A DNA stretch of 64,000 nt from assembly GCA_016183065.1 (NCBI GenBank), contig JACPFF010000004.1, positions 1 to 64,000 of the forward strand. Reading direction: 5' to 3'. Numbering within the stretch: position 1 is the stretch's first letter; each line of letters begins with the position of its first letter. The position numbers and the translations under genes were made by a program. Positions 27,866 to 35,854 of the stretch are shown here, piece after piece. Under the pieces are notes generated by a model that was given only the letters and a program-made list of their open reading frames with translations, was not told the origin of the DNA and did not search any database. This DNA comes from Deltaproteobacteria bacterium. Lineage in GTDB: Bacteria > UBA10199 > GCA-002796325 > JACPFF01.

Positions 27866-29095
27866 ATGCTCATTACCAATATCGGACGGCTGGTCACCAT
27901 GGAACCGGCGGTGCAGCGGGAGGGGACTCTCGGTGTGATCGTGCATGGTGCCGTGGTCATGGATGGCGATCGGATTGCCTGGATCGGACCGGAAAAGGCG
28001 CTGCCGGCGGACGCTGTGCACGGAGCAGCGACCGCGATCGATGCCGAGGGGGGTGTCGTCATGCCCGGCCTGGTCGATCCCCACACCCATCTGGTCTTTG
28101 CCGGGTCGCGCGAAGGGGAATTTGTCGCGCGCGCACGCGGCGAAAGTTATCACACGATTGCCGCAGCAGGCGGTGGCATCTTGTCGACGGTGGCTGCGAC
28201 CCGGGCGGCAACGGAAGAGGCGCTCCTGGCCACCGCCGAGTCGCGGGCCTGGGAAGCGCTCCGCAGTGGCACAACGACGATCGAGATCAAGAGTGGTTAC
28301 GGACTGACCGTCGATGATGAGCGCAAAATCCTCCGCGTGGTCCGTCGACTGGACCAGACGCACCCCATCCACACGGTCGGGACATTTCTGGGGGCGCACA
28401 CGGTGCCGATAGAATTTCGGGACCGTCGGGGACGCTACGTGGCGCTCATCTGCGACGAAATGATCCCCCAGGTTGCGCGCGAAGGATTGGCGCAATTTTG
28501 CGACATCTTTGTCGAAGAGGGGGCCTTCACGCCCGAGGAGGCGCGTCGCATCCTGGCCGTTGGACGTGCGCACGGGTTGCGTCCGCGGCTCCACGTCGAT
28601 CAGTTTCACGATGTCGGTGGCGGTGCGTTGGCCGCGGAGGTCGGGGCCCTCTCTGCCGATCATCTCGATCTCGTCACCCGGGAGGGGATGACCGCCATGG
28701 CGCGTGCCGGTGTGGTGGCAGGGCTGTTGCCGGCGGCGAGTTTCTTTACCGGGCGTGGTCACTATCCACCGGCCAAGGCCCTGGTGGATGCCGGTGTGCC
28801 GATTGCCCTGGCCACCGATTGTAACCCGGGGACCTCACCAACGCTCGACCTCTTTCTCTGCGGGACGATCGCGGTCACCCAGATGGGGCTGGATCCCGAC
28901 CTGGCACTGCTCGGCATGACCCGTGTTGCCGCACAGTCCCTTGGCCGCGCAGAGCGGATCGGCACTCTCGGTGTCGGCAAGCAGGCCGATCTTCTCCTCC
29001 TGCGGTGTCAGAGCGAATATTTCCCCTTGTACCGGTTCGGGAGTTCTGCCGTTCGTGTCGTGATCTGCGATGGTGAGGTCGTATGGGGCGAGTGA
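27866..29095 (+). CDS. hutI: Imidazolonepropionase
   Basis: This 409-residue amidohydrolase opens the imidazolone ring to give formiminoglutamate. Metal and substrate residues are visible in DPHTHLVFAGSREGEF near residue 72, GSGTTTIEIKSGYGL, HVDQFHDVGGGALAAEVGALSADHLD near 245, and ATDCNPGTSPT near 318. It begins one base after the hutU stop region and overlaps hutG by 13 nt. Confidence 0.97.
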   Translation: MLITNIGRLVTMEPAVQREGTLGVIVHGAVVMDGDRIAWIGPEKALPADAVHGAATAIDAEGGVVMPGLVDPHTHLVFAGSREGEFVARARGESYHTIAAAGGGILSTVAATRAATEEALLATAESRAWEALRSGTTTIEIKSGYGLTVDDERKILRVVRRLDQTHPIHTVGTFLGAHTVPIEFRDRRGRYVALICDEMIPQVAREGLAQFCDIFVEEGAFTPEEARRILAVGRAHGLRPRLHVDQFHDVGGGALAAEVGALSADHLDLVTREGMTAMARAGVVAGLLPAASFFTGRGHYPPAKALVDAGVPIALATDCNPGTSPTLDLFLCGTIAVTQMGLDPDLALLGMTRVAAQSLGRAERIGTLGVGKQADLLLLRCQSEYFPLYRFGSSAVRVVICDGEVVWGE

Positions 29096-30009
29096 GTGAT
29101 ACGGATCGGCTGGCCACCATGTTGTGCAGCCACCTGCAGGCGCTCGACGACCCGCAACAATGTCCTGCAGGGGCCGTGGTGTTGATCGGCGTCCCGGACG
29201 ATAGGGGTGTGGCCATCAATCATGGGCGCGTGGGGGCCGCGCAGGGACCGGGGGCCTTTCGCGAGGCATTCCTCCGGTTACCCTGCGGACGAGACGACGC
29301 CCTCCGGCGCCTTCCGTTGTACGATGCGGGCGATGTCGTATTGGGTGAGACAAATGCCGAGACCCATGAACATCTGGCCGAGGTGGTGGCCGCGGTGGTG
29401 GCACGACAGGCCTTGCCGATCGTGATCGGCGGGGGCCACGATCACACCTTCGGGGGCATCAAGGGCACAGTCCACGCCGCGAAGCATGTGGGGGTCATCA
29501 ATATCGACGCGCACCTCGATCTCCGCGAGCCAGAACCCGATGGATCGTATGGATCCGGGACACCGTTTCGGCGTCTCATCGATGCGCAGCATATTGCCGG
29601 TCCCCAACTCGTGGAATTCGGATACCAGTCGCATGCAAATCATCGTGCGCTCTTTGACTATGCGGTCGCGCACCAGATACGACTCTGGAGTTGGGCCGAT
29701 GGTCGTGGCCGGAGTCCCGAGACCTTCCTGCACCTCTGTCACGATCTGCAGCAGCGATATCAGCAGATTGCCGTCAGTCTCGACCTCGATGCCATCGCTG
29801 CCGCAGAAGCCCCGGGGGTGAGTGCGCCCGCCGCGATCGGCCTTTCCGCACGAGAGGTCCTGGAGCTGCTGCAGATCACGGCACAGCAGCCGGGGCTCTC
29901 TTATCTCGACATCATGGAACTCAATCCCACCTATGACCCCGACGGTCGGACTGCGCGATTGGCCGCCGTCTTGCTGTGGCAATTTCTCAGTGCATGGGAG
30001 GCCCGATGA
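29083..30009 (+). CDS. hutG: Formimidoylglutamase (arginase superfamily)
   Basis: This 308-residue protein has the binuclear Mn site of ureohydrolases: GGGHDHTFGG near residue 116, NIDAHLDLR near 140, and SLDLDAIAAAEAPGVSAP near 225. In the hut context it hydrolyses formiminoglutamate to glutamate and formamide. The ATG at 29083 overlaps hutI, and the stop overlaps the next gene (ATGA). Confidence 0.93.
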   Translation: MGRVSDTDRLATMLCSHLQALDDPQQCPAGAVVLIGVPDDRGVAINHGRVGAAQGPGAFREAFLRLPCGRDDALRRLPLYDAGDVVLGETNAETHEHLAEVVAAVVARQALPIVIGGGHDHTFGGIKGTVHAAKHVGVINIDAHLDLREPEPDGSYGSGTPFRRLIDAQHIAGPQLVEFGYQSHANHRALFDYAVAHQIRLWSWADGRGRSPETFLHLCHDLQQRYQQIAVSLDLDAIAAAEAPGVSAPAAIGLSAREVLELLQITAQQPGLSYLDIMELNPTYDPDGRTARLAAVLLWQFLSAWEAR

Positions 30010-30707
30010 TGCGCGGACGGGTGAAACGGTCGTTGTCTATCGGCCTTTGTGCAACGGTGTTGCTGTGTGGACGTGTCGGTTTCTCGGGCGGGAGCGGGGT
30101 GGCCGATCCGGTGGCACACAGCCTTGCGCGGGCGATCGTCTATGCCCTCTATGCGGGGATGCTCGCGGCCTACAGTCAGAGCCTCTCGGCCAAGGAATTT
30201 CACGCGACCCTGCGGCGCGAGTTTCATCCGGCCCTGCCAACCTTGCGTTTCGAGGGGGGATACCATCGTGATCTCAAGAATCGTCACCACGCGTATACGC
30301 TCAATGTGACCGGCGGCTATCTCTTTTTGGCGGGCCAGGTCGATTGGGCCACCTATTTTCAAAACCCCTTGAATGACCTGCGGGTTTTGAGTCCACGTCT
30401 CCTCTTTCGTGCAGCCCCGAACCGTTTTATGGAGATCGATCTTGCCTTGGGGGCAAAGGTGGTCCGCGGCGTGCAGCACTATACGGGCTTCGAGACCGGG
30501 TTGCCCCTCTATTTCTTCCTGGGGAAACATGCCATCATCGATCTGCAGTCCTATTGGACCTTTGTCGGTGGGACACCGCTCATCGACGGCTCGATCGGGA
30601 TCACGGGCAAGTGGAAACCGATCGGCCTTCGCGCCGGATATCGCGTCCTCGACATCAAGAACACGACCCTGCACGGGCCGACGGTGGGCCTTGTGACCCA
30701 GTGGTAA
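30006..30707 (+). CDS. Hypothetical envelope protein, beta-rich
   Basis: About 233 residues, with an N-terminal hydrophobic segment (SIGLCATVLLCGRVGF) that may be a signal peptide. A helical stretch is followed by about 150 residues of alternating aromatic strands (TLNVTGGYLFLAGQVDW, RFMEIDLALGAKVVRG) ending in W, a pattern seen in small outer-membrane barrels. The 4-nt overlap with hutG implies co-expression, but the link to histidine breakdown is unclear. Family not recognised. Confidence 0.6.
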   Translation: MMRGRVKRSLSIGLCATVLLCGRVGFSGGSGVADPVAHSLARAIVYALYAGMLAAYSQSLSAKEFHATLRREFHPALPTLRFEGGYHRDLKNRHHAYTLNVTGGYLFLAGQVDWATYFQNPLNDLRVLSPRLLFRAAPNRFMEIDLALGAKVVRGVQHYTGFETGLPLYFFLGKHAIIDLQSYWTFVGGTPLIDGSIGITGKWKPIGLRAGYRVLDIKNTTLHGPTVGLVTQW

Positions 30708-30742
30708 TGTGCTTGCTGATGGGACGTGTCGTATGCGCCCGG

Positions 30743-30815
30743 TGGAGCGGAAGGGGATCGAACCCTCGACCTCCACAATGCCATTGTGGCGCTCTCCCAA
30801 CTGAGCTACCGCCCC
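30743..30815 (-). tRNA. tRNA-Ala(GGC)
   Basis: Acceptor GGGGCGG/CCGCTCC with one G-U pair, D arm AGCTCAGTTGGGAGAGC, anticodon stem CCACA/TGTGG with loop ATGGCAT (anticodon GGC), T arm GAGGGTTCGATCCCCTT, discriminator A. CCA is not encoded. Confidence 0.95.
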
Positions 30816-30890
30816 ACAAGGCGCACACGCGCAGGCTGTTTCCCCACGCGGCTCGGACGAGTAGCGGGTTCATCCGCAAATGTCAATTAC

Positions 30891-31035
30891 AGGGGCTCAC
30901 GTCTACAGGGGCTCACGTCTACAGGGGCTCACGTCGCCCCCCCAACGGGCAAAGCCCGTTGGGTCCCCCCCCCTCGCGCGCGCGGTGCGCGCTGGATAGC
31001 TTCCCACGGACGACGCGCTTGCCCGTGGGAAGCTA
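30891..31035 (-). repeat. Structured GC-rich repeat, rearranged copy D with triplicated 3' end
   Basis: Read on the minus strand it begins with a 13-bp hairpin TAGCTTCCCACGG/CCGTGGGAAGCTA and continues with a GCGCGC tract. It also has the 10-bp hairpin CCCAACGGGC-TTT-GCCCGTTGGG shared with copy B, and ends with three head-to-tail copies of a 16-bp unit containing ACGTGAGCCCCT. The central modules of copies A-C are missing. It is divergent from copy C and only about 50 bp away. Confidence 0.65.
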
Positions 31036-31069
31036 TTTGTTCAAGCGTGAACAGAGGTCACCCGCGTGA

Positions 31070-31987
31070 CTATCGCACCGCAGGTGGGGCCCCACGGGCT
31101 CCCGCCCGTGGTACCCTGGAAGGAGGATTCGCCTGAGCACGACACTCCCCGGACTGACGTCCGGGGCCCCACGACCCAGCCGCACCGCGGCGTTGAAGGG
31201 GAGGCTCCAGCGGCTTTGCCGCTGGAGGGGGATGTGGCGACGACCGAGTCCGGGCACCCGCGAAGCGGGTGGACGAGGAAGTACCCGGAGGCGGAGCCGC
31301 AGGGTACGTGAGCCCCTCCAATAGTGGGCTGGCACGCAAACGGATGAGCACCGGACGTCCGGCGAATCGGCGGTCGATCGACAGAACGCCGATCTCGGGC
31401 ATTGGCACGCTGCCGACCAGGGTGACCCTCTGTCGGGCGATATCAATCTTCCCTCGTACCGTCTGACCGGCAACCTGCAGCGAGCCGGTTGTGAGGGGAA
31501 TGCCCTCTTGTGTGACCGTCGCGATCGTCTCCTTCCCCTGCGAGATCGTGCCGACGAGACTCAGACCACGGACCGTGATGTCCCGTCCCTCTCCCCAGCT
31601 GATTTCGATGACTGATGTGGGGACACCGCGAACAGTGATGGTATAGGGACGCGCTGACGTCTCGGGCTCTCCCGGCTTTTGCCACGTGCCGGAGAAGGGG
31701 GGAAGATCCTCTCCGCGGACCCGTGCCACGGGGCCGCTCAAGGCGTATCGTACCGTCCCCTCTGCACGGAGTTTGACTGGCACAACCGCCTCCTCATCGG
31801 GAAGGCTGAGCTCCAGGTCAAGGGCAATATCCGCGGATTTTTCCGTTCCGGGGAGGCCCCCCAACGCACGAGTCATCAGATCTGCGGTGGAATGCGGGGA
31901 TGCGGTCGCAGAACCCCCTCCAATACCGCTGCAGGGGATGAGGCATGCCATCGTGAGAAGTGCTCTGCCGCTGAAAGGCCATTGCAT
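31070..31987 (-). CDS. Putative lipoprotein with C-terminus replaced by repeat copy C
   Basis: A protein of about 305 residues whose N-terminus reads as a signal peptide with lipobox-like CLIPC|SG near residue 20. Residues 30-215 form a beta-rich domain (TITVRGVPTSVIEISW, GKIDIARQRVTLVGSVPMPEIGVLSID). From about residue 221 onward (LLEGLTYPAAPPPG...) the sequence is Pro/Arg-rich and encoded antisense to repeat copy C, so it is not native. The original stop was probably lost when the element inserted. The function is unknown. Confidence 0.6.
   Translation of the reverse strand: MQWPFSGRALLTMACLIPCSGIGGGSATASPHSTADLMTRALGGLPGTEKSADIALDLELSLPDEEAVVPVKLRAEGTVRYALSGPVARVRGEDLPPFSGTWQKPGEPETSARPYTITVRGVPTSVIEISWGEGRDITVRGLSLVGTISQGKETIATVTQEGIPLTTGSLQVAGQTVRGKIDIARQRVTLVGSVPMPEIGVLSIDRRFAGRPVLIRLRASPLLEGLTYPAAPPPGTSSSTRFAGARTRSSPHPPPAAKPLEPPLQRRGAAGSWGPGRQSGECRAQANPPSRVPRAGARGAPPAVR
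31083..31325 (+). repeat. Structured GC-rich repeat, copy C (best preserved)
   Basis: Read on the plus strand, this 243-nt element holds six hairpins in order: CCACGGGC/GCCCGTGG, CCCCGGAC-TGAC-GTCCGGGG, GCCGC-ACC-GCGGC, CTCCAGCGGC-TTT-GCCGCTGGAG, CACCCGC-GAA-GCGGGTG and GTACCC...GGGTAC with an inner GGC-GGA-GCC. Linkers GGCGACGACCGAGTCCGGG and GGACGAGGAAG and the end ACGTGAGCCCCT are conserved in the other copies. The stems differ in sequence between copies but keep pairing. The 3' end of the lipoprotein gene on the other strand runs through the whole element. Confidence 0.78.
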
Positions 31988-32176
31988 GACCACGATGCCT
32001 ACTGTGGCATGGGGGATCGGCCAAGGCAGAGCGCGTTGGCACAGTGCGGCGGACGCATAACATGGGTACGTCATTCGCTTGCTAATCGCCTGATATCAAT
32101 CACCATTCTGTCACCACTGGCGGAGGCATTTTTTCGTGACAACAAAAACCTCGGGCAACCGATACTCTATGTAACC

Positions 32177-35100
32177 ATGCGTATCGTCCCTCGATCAACG
32201 ACTGCCATCCGGCAGGAGCTTGGAAGTGCCCGTTTAGGCGTTGGATTTCCGTATGGGCGGTCACTCGACGAGGCAACGGGTCACTCCCTGCAGCGGTTGG
32301 CGGGTGGGCCAGCCGGGGATCCTCGGGCTTTGCGTCTGAGTGCCCGATGGCGCGATGAGCACCCCGTCGCAGCCGGAGACCATCCCTTACTGGGATGCCT
32401 CCCGACGCAACAACCCCTCTACGACTATCAATCCGCAGGGTTTGCCTCGGTGATGGAGGCCTATCGGGCGGGGCGCGATCGCGGCCTTGTGGTGATTCCC
32501 ACCGGGGGAGGAAAGACGCGGACCTTTTGCGCGGTGGTTGCGGATTTCATGATTGAGCAACTCCTCGACCGACAACTGACCAAGGGGATTGCGGAGACCG
32601 CATTGCAGACGATGAGCCCGTCGTTGCGCAATCTCCCGGCGTTTCTCGCGCCGTGGCAGCGGCCGCCGCAGATCCTGATCATCGCGCATACGGACGAAAT
32701 CGTGCAACAGATCCGAAAGAACATGCGGGAGGTGCTGGACGGCGTACAGATGAGCGAGGGTCTTCTCGGTATCGTCCAGCGTGCGCACAAGCAGTGGAAC
32801 CGACTCGTGGTGGTTGCCTCTGCGCAGACCATTTGCAGATCGAAGGAGGAGTTTGCTCTCCATGCCCATCGCTATGGCACAGTCATTGTCGATGAGGCAC
32901 ATCACTATGTGTCTGACAATGAGTGGTTCTTTCCGCTCCAGGCGTGTCGGTTTTTTACTGCCGACGGAATCCCGCAGTGGAACTATCCGCGATTTTTGCT
33001 CGGCGTGACCGCCACACCGGATCGAGGAGACGGCAGACATTTGAGTACGGTCTATGGCCCGGATGGTCTCCTCTATGCCATTGATCTCGATACACTCATC
33101 AAAAAGGGGCGTCTCCTCATTCCGGAAGGGATTGCGGTGCGGTTGCATCTGGAAGGCCCGGAACCTCCCACCGCCCAGGAGGCCATACGGCGGGCCTCGC
33201 CGGACGCGATTGCCGAGGCGATCGATCGTGTGGCGCGCGACGTGCTGTGGGTGCCGGAAGAGGGACGCTATCGGCGGACACGTTTCTTTGTCCGATCGCG
33301 TGACGACATCGAACGGACAGTGACGCTGCTACAATCTCACGGCATACAGGTGGAAGGGCTGCGACATGACCTCGATCCCGTCGAACGCCGTCGGATTATC
33401 GAGGGGCATCGTACAGGTGCCGTGGACATCACGGTGTCGCAACGGATCGGGATGGAAGGCGATGACAACGAGGCACTGGAGGCTGTCGGACTCTTTCTCT
33501 CCACAGATTCTCGCGCGTTTGTTGTGCAGATGGTCGGGCGGGCGCTCCGTGTCGACAAGCAACACCCTGAGCGCCGACGGGCGTGGATTCTCGATGCCGG
33601 CGGAAATCTGGTGCGCCACGATCTTGGGATCGACATTTCGGCCTGGTATGATGCGGCAGTGGCAAATGGCGGAGGGACAGGTGGCGGCGCACTGACACGG
33701 ACGCCACCGTCGCGGAACGGGGCGATCCGGGACATCTCCATTGAGTACACAGGGCCGTTGTGCGATCTCACGCTGGTTGAGAGTGCCGAATTGCGCGCGG
33801 CCTTTCGCCAGACCATGCATGCACTCCTGCCCACGCCGGAAGATGTCCAGCAAGTCGCATTCATGCACGGCATGCAGGGCGATCAGCTCTTTGCCTATTG
33901 GAACGGCCTGATGATTCCACAAGAGTGGAAAGAATTGGATGAACTCCGTTCCATCGTCGGTGATCCCAGGGAAAGTCTTGTGGAGATTTGGGCCATGATG
34001 CGTGTCGCACAGATGGAGTATTCCCATCCACTGGTCGCGGATTTGCCTCTGCCACAACAACAGTTGGCCCGCCGTTTTCGGTATGGCCTCTTTCGATGGC
34101 ATCGGGGACTTCGCGAATCGGCATATACGGAAAGCCGTGTGCTCGAATGCTTTGAGACAGACGGGACGTTGCCGCTCAATAATCAGCCACGACAGCCGCT
34201 GGCATCGGTCTATGCACATATTCGTCGCATCGCCACGGGTGGCGGGGTCGAAGACGTCGAGGCCGTGGCGCATTTATGCCGGCAGACGATTTTTTCGCAA
34301 CGAGCCTGGCCTGAGATTGGTGATCGAGAAGCTGACGGGGCAAGTGTTCTTCAGTCCTGGATTCGGTTCGTGACCGCCGAGGTCTTTGGTGGGGATATTC
34401 CGCATGCCGTGGTGGGGCAATACAGCGCGTTGCGGCGGTTTTTGGCCGATTGCTCAGCCGTGCGACCGAGCCTCGGTGAGGCAGCGACGACATTTTTGCT
34501 GACACACGATCCCACCATTGTGTGCAAATTTGGCACGCGGGAGGCTGGATCCCGTTCGATAGCGATGTTATTAATGCTCGCGCACGTCTCTCCGCCGAGA
34601 GCCCGAGAGGAGATCGAAAAAGAGACCGAAGATCGTCCTGTCACAGTGGAGCTTTCCACCTGGTGCGACAGACATGTTGCCAAGCAGCGAGGAACGGTTG
34701 TTGGTAGATCACCGGTCCAACAATTTTTCGATTGGTTGGCGCCCCGATGGATAGGTGTATGTCGTGGAACAGTCCCTTCGCAATTGGCGGGAAAACACGT
34801 ACGGCGTGAGATACGTACCACCGTGGCGGCATTTCTCGAGCAAGGCGATGTGGCAGTGTTGCGGGCGTTATCGCCGGAAGGACTTCGCATTGCTGGTCCG
34901 CTCTTGCTCGCGATTGGCGCTGGCGATGCTGCAGAGGCTCGAACCGACGGGCGCCGACTTTATGAAGCAGTGCTCTACGATGTCCATGGATGGGGTGCAC
35001 CGCCAATGCACTATGAAGATTTCGATGCCCTCCTTCTCTGGTGGGCCCGTTGGACGGCCATTACCGAATATGATGGGTGTGTGCCAACAACTGGCGAGGG

Positions 35101-35839
35101 CCATCTATCATATTTTCTACGACAGTGGCTGAAAAACGGGGCATCGCTCGATTCTGTTCGGTCGTATGAATCGCTCAGACGTTTCCTCGGCAATGGAGAC
35201 CCCCGTCGCGCAGCCAATGCCGAAACCGTGTTGATTGCGGCCATCATGCGTGACCGGCACTGGGATCAACCAACGGCCGGTCTTTCGCCCGTGCGTCAAT
35301 CGTTACTGACATGGATGCGCCAGATGCGCTTTCGGCGTAATCGGTGCTTGAAGACGCCGTTTGGGACCATCGATCGGTTTCTCGAGAATGGCGAGATCCA
35401 GCAGATGAATAAAGGGCAGGGGTCTGTGCTCGATTTTTGGCGCAATCTCATTGCCGAATGCGTGGGTGACGATCCCGCACTCTGTGCCGAGGCCTGGCGC
35501 CGGATCTACGCGGTAATTGACGATGCACTGGGATTGGATGTCGCATTGGCGACCATGCCGGAGGGCATGCGGCCTGCGGTGCGGGCCATTTTTGACATTG
35601 CCATGTATACGGAAGCGGGTGTTCCGACAGGCTCGTCGGCCAACTTTCCGCGCGGGTCCGCGCTCCTCAAATTTCTGACACACAAGGGAGCATGGCCGGT
35701 CTATCGTAGCGGAACACACATCGACAGTGTTCGCCAGCGCTTTAACGACTCCGTCATCGCGCTCCTCGTGCGTCACGGTATGGAACACTCCCACGCAGAG
35801 ACCATGGTTTCTGCAGCTGACACAGCAGCCTACGTGTAA
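32177..35839 (+). CDS. Large SF2 DEAD/DEAH-type helicase with about 750-residue unknown C-terminal region
   Basis: About 1220 residues from the ATG at 32177; the frame is open upstream but overlaps the lipoprotein gene and a short AT-rich gap. The motor has a Q-motif-like LYDYQSAGF, Walker A VIPTGGGKT, DEAH box VIVDEAHHY, motif III GVTATPDRGD, and motif VI QMVGRALRVDKQ, covering about residues 75-485. It resembles ERCC3/restriction-type helicase subunits. The remaining C-terminal part is helical, Trp/Arg-rich and matches no family I know. Restriction or DNA repair are possible roles. No methylase or nuclease gene is adjacent. Confidence 0.85.
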   Translation: MRIVPRSTTAIRQELGSARLGVGFPYGRSLDEATGHSLQRLAGGPAGDPRALRLSARWRDEHPVAAGDHPLLGCLPTQQPLYDYQSAGFASVMEAYRAGRDRGLVVIPTGGGKTRTFCAVVADFMIEQLLDRQLTKGIAETALQTMSPSLRNLPAFLAPWQRPPQILIIAHTDEIVQQIRKNMREVLDGVQMSEGLLGIVQRAHKQWNRLVVVASAQTICRSKEEFALHAHRYGTVIVDEAHHYVSDNEWFFPLQACRFFTADGIPQWNYPRFLLGVTATPDRGDGRHLSTVYGPDGLLYAIDLDTLIKKGRLLIPEGIAVRLHLEGPEPPTAQEAIRRASPDAIAEAIDRVARDVLWVPEEGRYRRTRFFVRSRDDIERTVTLLQSHGIQVEGLRHDLDPVERRRIIEGHRTGAVDITVSQRIGMEGDDNEALEAVGLFLSTDSRAFVVQMVGRALRVDKQHPERRRAWILDAGGNLVRHDLGIDISAWYDAAVANGGGTGGGALTRTPPSRNGAIRDISIEYTGPLCDLTLVESAELRAAFRQTMHALLPTPEDVQQVAFMHGMQGDQLFAYWNGLMIPQEWKELDELRSIVGDPRESLVEIWAMMRVAQMEYSHPLVADLPLPQQQLARRFRYGLFRWHRGLRESAYTESRVLECFETDGTLPLNNQPRQPLASVYAHIRRIATGGGVEDVEAVAHLCRQTIFSQRAWPEIGDREADGASVLQSWIRFVTAEVFGGDIPHAVVGQYSALRRFLADCSAVRPSLGEAATTFLLTHDPTIVCKFGTREAGSRSIAMLLMLAHVSPPRAREEIEKETEDRPVTVELSTWCDRHVAKQRGTVVGRSPVQQFFDWLAPRWIGVCRGTVPSQLAGKHVRREIRTTVAAFLEQGDVAVLRALSPEGLRIAGPLLLAIGAGDAAEARTDGRRLYEAVLYDVHGWGAPPMHYEDFDALLLWWARWTAITEYDGCVPTTGEGHLSYFLRQWLKNGASLDSVRSYESLRRFLGNGDPRRAANAETVLIAAIMRDRHWDQPTAGLSPVRQSLLTWMRQMRFRRNRCLKTPFGTIDRFLENGEIQQMNKGQGSVLDFWRNLIAECVGDDPALCAEAWRRIYAVIDDALGLDVALATMPEGMRPAVRAIFDIAMYTEAGVPTGSSANFPRGSALLKFLTHKGAWPVYRSGTHIDSVRQRFNDSVIALLVRHGMEHSHAETMVSAADTAAYV

Positions 35840-35854
35840 CAGGTCAGTACGCGG

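Noticed and set aside
30891-30938. Possible CRISPR array because of 16-bp units
   Set aside because: Three adjacent units without spacers, identical to the 3' end of the structured repeat.
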